Below are positions 62,627-64,000 of a DNA stretch of 64,000 nucleotides, piece by piece. Below the pieces are notes generated by a model. The model saw only the letters and a program-made list of their open reading frames with translations. It was not told where the DNA came from and ran no database searches. This DNA comes from DAMCZI01 sp032095175 (GTDB taxonomy: Bacteria; Bacillota; Clostridia; Clostridiales; Caloramatoraceae). The stretch spans positions 30,046 through 94,045 of the forward strand of contig DAMCZI010000019.1 in NCBI GenBank assembly GCA_032095175.1, in the 5' to 3' direction. How positions within the stretch are numbered: position 1 is the stretch's first letter; each line of letters opens with the position of its first letter. A program made the position numbers and the translations under genes.

Positions 62627-63700
62627 ATGGGATTATTTGATAAGATGAATAAACCAGTATTTCTAAAAGATGAAAGTGATGCAACAGAGTATATAGCTAA
62701 ATTAAAGGAATTGCAGGAAAAGGCAGCAGGGGAAGTTAAGAATAGAATAGAAAGAGAAATAAAATTAGCATCTATAGGTGAAATGGGAGAAAGTAACATA
62801 GCCTTTGAGTTAAAGAACAGTGGTATGCCTATGTATATAATGCATGATATCCATTTTGAGATAGATGGATTATCTGCACAAATTGACTATATAGTTGTAA
62901 CTAGAAAGATAACTTTTTTAATTGAGTGTAAGAACCTAATTGGAAATATTGAAATTGATAGTAACGGTAACTTTATAAGAAGCTATGAATTAAATGGTAG
63001 AAACATTAAAGAGGGTATATACTCACCTATAACTCAAAATCAAAGGCATTTAGAAATTCTCAAGCAGTTAAAAAGGGAATCTAAAAGTAATATAGTTTTA
63101 AAAATGTTTGTTGATAGGTACTTTGATGAGAAATATAAGTCTATTGTAGTATTGGCAAATCCTAAAACAGTTTTAAATGCAAGGTATGCTAAAAGAGAAA
63201 TTAAGCAAATGGTTATTAGAGCAGATCAGCTTAATAACTATATTAAAAATACATACCAAGAGTCTAAGCAACCAGCCTTAAATGATAAGGAATTGAAGGA
63301 ATCTGCTGAAGGGCTTTTAGCAATGCATACACCTAATAAATCGGATTATGCTAAAAAATACGAAGAGATAATAAATAGTATGGCGGATACAACTAAGGAT
63401 AGTTTGGAAAAGGCTACTATAGAGGAGAAAAAGCCTGTATATATTCAGGAGAAAAAAATGGAGAATAAAACTCTAGTAAATGAAGATGAATTAATAAAGA
63501 ATTTGAAAGCATTTAGATTACAAAAGAGTAGAGAAGAAAATATAAAACCTTATTATATTTTTAATGATAAGCAGATGATGGATTTAATAAGTAAGATGCC
63601 TAGAACAAAGAAAGAATTGCAGCATGTATCAGGATTTGGACCTATAAAGAGTGAAAAGTATGGACAAGACATAATAAGAATATTACATAGTGGTAGATAG
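62627..63700 (+). CDS. NERD domain protein with C-terminal HRDC domain
   Basis: About 357 residues. The NERD (nuclease-related) domain is at about 45-165, with GEMGESNIAFEL, AQIDYIVVTRKITFLIECKNLIG (the E-x-K catalytic pattern D...E-x-K) and QNQRHLEILKQ. A helical linker leads to a C-terminal HRDC domain (YYIFNDKQMMDLISKMPRTKKELQHVSGFGPIKSEKYGQDIIRIL), a nucleic-acid-binding module of RecQ and RNase D. DNA processing or defence is plausible but unproven. ATG 62627 follows AAGGGGTGGG; an earlier ATG at 62576 has no ribosome site. The gene is unrelated to EPS and is bracketed by a short repeat. Confidence 0.87.
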   Translation: MGLFDKMNKPVFLKDESDATEYIAKLKELQEKAAGEVKNRIEREIKLASIGEMGESNIAFELKNSGMPMYIMHDIHFEIDGLSAQIDYIVVTRKITFLIECKNLIGNIEIDSNGNFIRSYELNGRNIKEGIYSPITQNQRHLEILKQLKRESKSNIVLKMFVDRYFDEKYKSIVVLANPKTVLNARYAKREIKQMVIRADQLNNYIKNTYQESKQPALNDKELKESAEGLLAMHTPNKSDYAKKYEEIINSMADTTKDSLEKATIEEKKPVYIQEKKMENKTLVNEDELIKNLKAFRLQKSREENIKPYYIFNDKQMMDLISKMPRTKKELQHVSGFGPIKSEKYGQDIIRILHSGR

Positions 63701-63735
63701 ATATAGAAAGTGTAATAGTTGATGACATTTGTGCA

Positions 63736-63790
63736 GACCCCAACAAAAAAATATTTGTCGAACTTATTATGGAAACGCTAGGATGTAATC
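63736..63790 (+). repeat. Short direct repeat with TGTCGAACTTATT, copy B
   Basis: ACCCCAACAAAAAAATATT followed by TGTCGAACTTATT (63756-63768) and GGATGTAATCA. It corresponds to copy A at 62430-62490 with small insertions/deletions. Confidence 0.55.
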
Positions 63791-63812
63791 AAGCATCCTA
63801 GTGATTTTTTAT
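63778..63812 (+). terminator. Terminator after the NERD gene
   Basis: CTAGGATG (63778-63785) pairs perfectly with CATCCTAG (63794-63801), followed by TGATTTTTTAT. Confidence 0.82.
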
Positions 63813-63912
63813 CTAAATACACAAAAATACCGGAAATTTTAATTGGTTGATTTAAACCTAATCATAATTGGCAATAATCATAACACATAGTTATGATAAA
63901 GGAGAATGCTTC

Positions 63913-63957
63913 ATGGTAAGGAAAAAAAAAGAGTGGTATCCTAATTGTTTTTGGTAG
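63913..63957 (+). pseudogene. N-terminal remnant of a REP-associated tyrosine transposase
   Basis: AAAGGAG (63898-63904) precedes ATG 63913, which encodes MVRKKKEWYPNCFW and then TAG at 63955. The basic start followed by EWYP is the typical N-terminus of RAYT/IS200-like (Y1_Tnp) transposases (usually MPRKxREWYPGxxYHI...). The remaining 43 bases of the window do not restore the frame, though the gene could continue beyond the edge. It would be a natural former source for the palindromes in this window. Confidence 0.55.
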
Positions 63958-64000
63958 AATAGAAATCAAGCAAAGCGGAAGTTAAAAACCCCCGCAAAAA

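Overview
The window comes from a low-GC, anaerobic Firmicute of the Clostridia. The signs are A/T-rich codon use with AGA/AGG arginine, strong AGGAGG-type ribosome sites, U-tailed terminators, an oxygen-sensitive fermentation set (pyruvate formate-lyase, indolepyruvate:ferredoxin oxidoreductase, phosphate butyryltransferase, an Ech-type NiFe hydrogenase) and MutS2. A Caloramator-like amino-acid or sugar fermenter would fit, but the genus is inference. No rRNA, tRNA or CRISPR array was seen.

Region 1 (1-13.2 kb) is housekeeping: a U32 peptidase-family protein, mutS2 followed by a decayed tandem copy of its own 3' end, a DUF523 protein, an APC permease, a cysteine desulfurase-like enzyme, an acetyltransferase, a YfcE-like phosphoesterase, an FMN-dependent alpha-hydroxy-acid dehydrogenase and glutamine synthetase. 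Region 2 (13.2-18.3 kb) has two tandem paralogous secreted proteins and a membrane-anchored protein. Region 3 (18.5-33 kb) is energy metabolism: pflB-pflA; a TVP38 membrane protein and a two-domain acetyltransferase; ptb-iorA-iorB (2-oxo acid to acyl-CoA to acyl-phosphate, yielding reduced ferredoxin); and echABCDEF, which can re-oxidise ferredoxin to H2 while pumping ions. Region 4 (33-43.1 kb) has a NarL-type two-component system, an ABC-2 exporter with two permeases, a Phd/RelE-type toxin-antitoxin pair, MgtC, an unknown protein and a PLP-dependent arginine/lysine/ornithine decarboxylase on the minus strand. Region 5 (43.4-62.3 kb) starts with ribosomal protein L25 and continues as an exopolysaccharide locus: TPR protein, Wzz/CpsC, PHP phosphatase CpsB, tyrosine kinase CpsD, a NusG paralogue (LoaP), priming sugar transferase, acetyltransferase, glycosyltransferases, epimerase, Wzy, an asparagine-synthase-like amidotransferase, Wzx and a frameshifted UDP-sugar dehydrogenase. 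A dead transposase sits in the middle. From about 48.7 kb base composition becomes visibly more A/T-rich, which suggests acquired cargo. Region 6 holds a NERD-HRDC protein bracketed by a short repeat, and a remnant of a REP-associated tyrosine transposase (RAYT) at the very end.

The two most interesting non-coding themes are these. First, seven copies of a roughly 90-bp palindrome with GGTGACAGGC / CCTGTTACC ends lie in intergenic gaps, usually just after a terminator. One copy carries a 115-bp insert, itself made of two hairpins, exactly at its apex; another sits inside the loop of a terminator. Second, the LoaP gene is flanked on both sides by leader RNAs that share a hairpin ending in AGCGGAG. 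The upstream one also has a pseudoknot-compatible fold and an overlapping terminator, so it looks like an antitermination element or a riboswitch controlling the polysaccharide operon.
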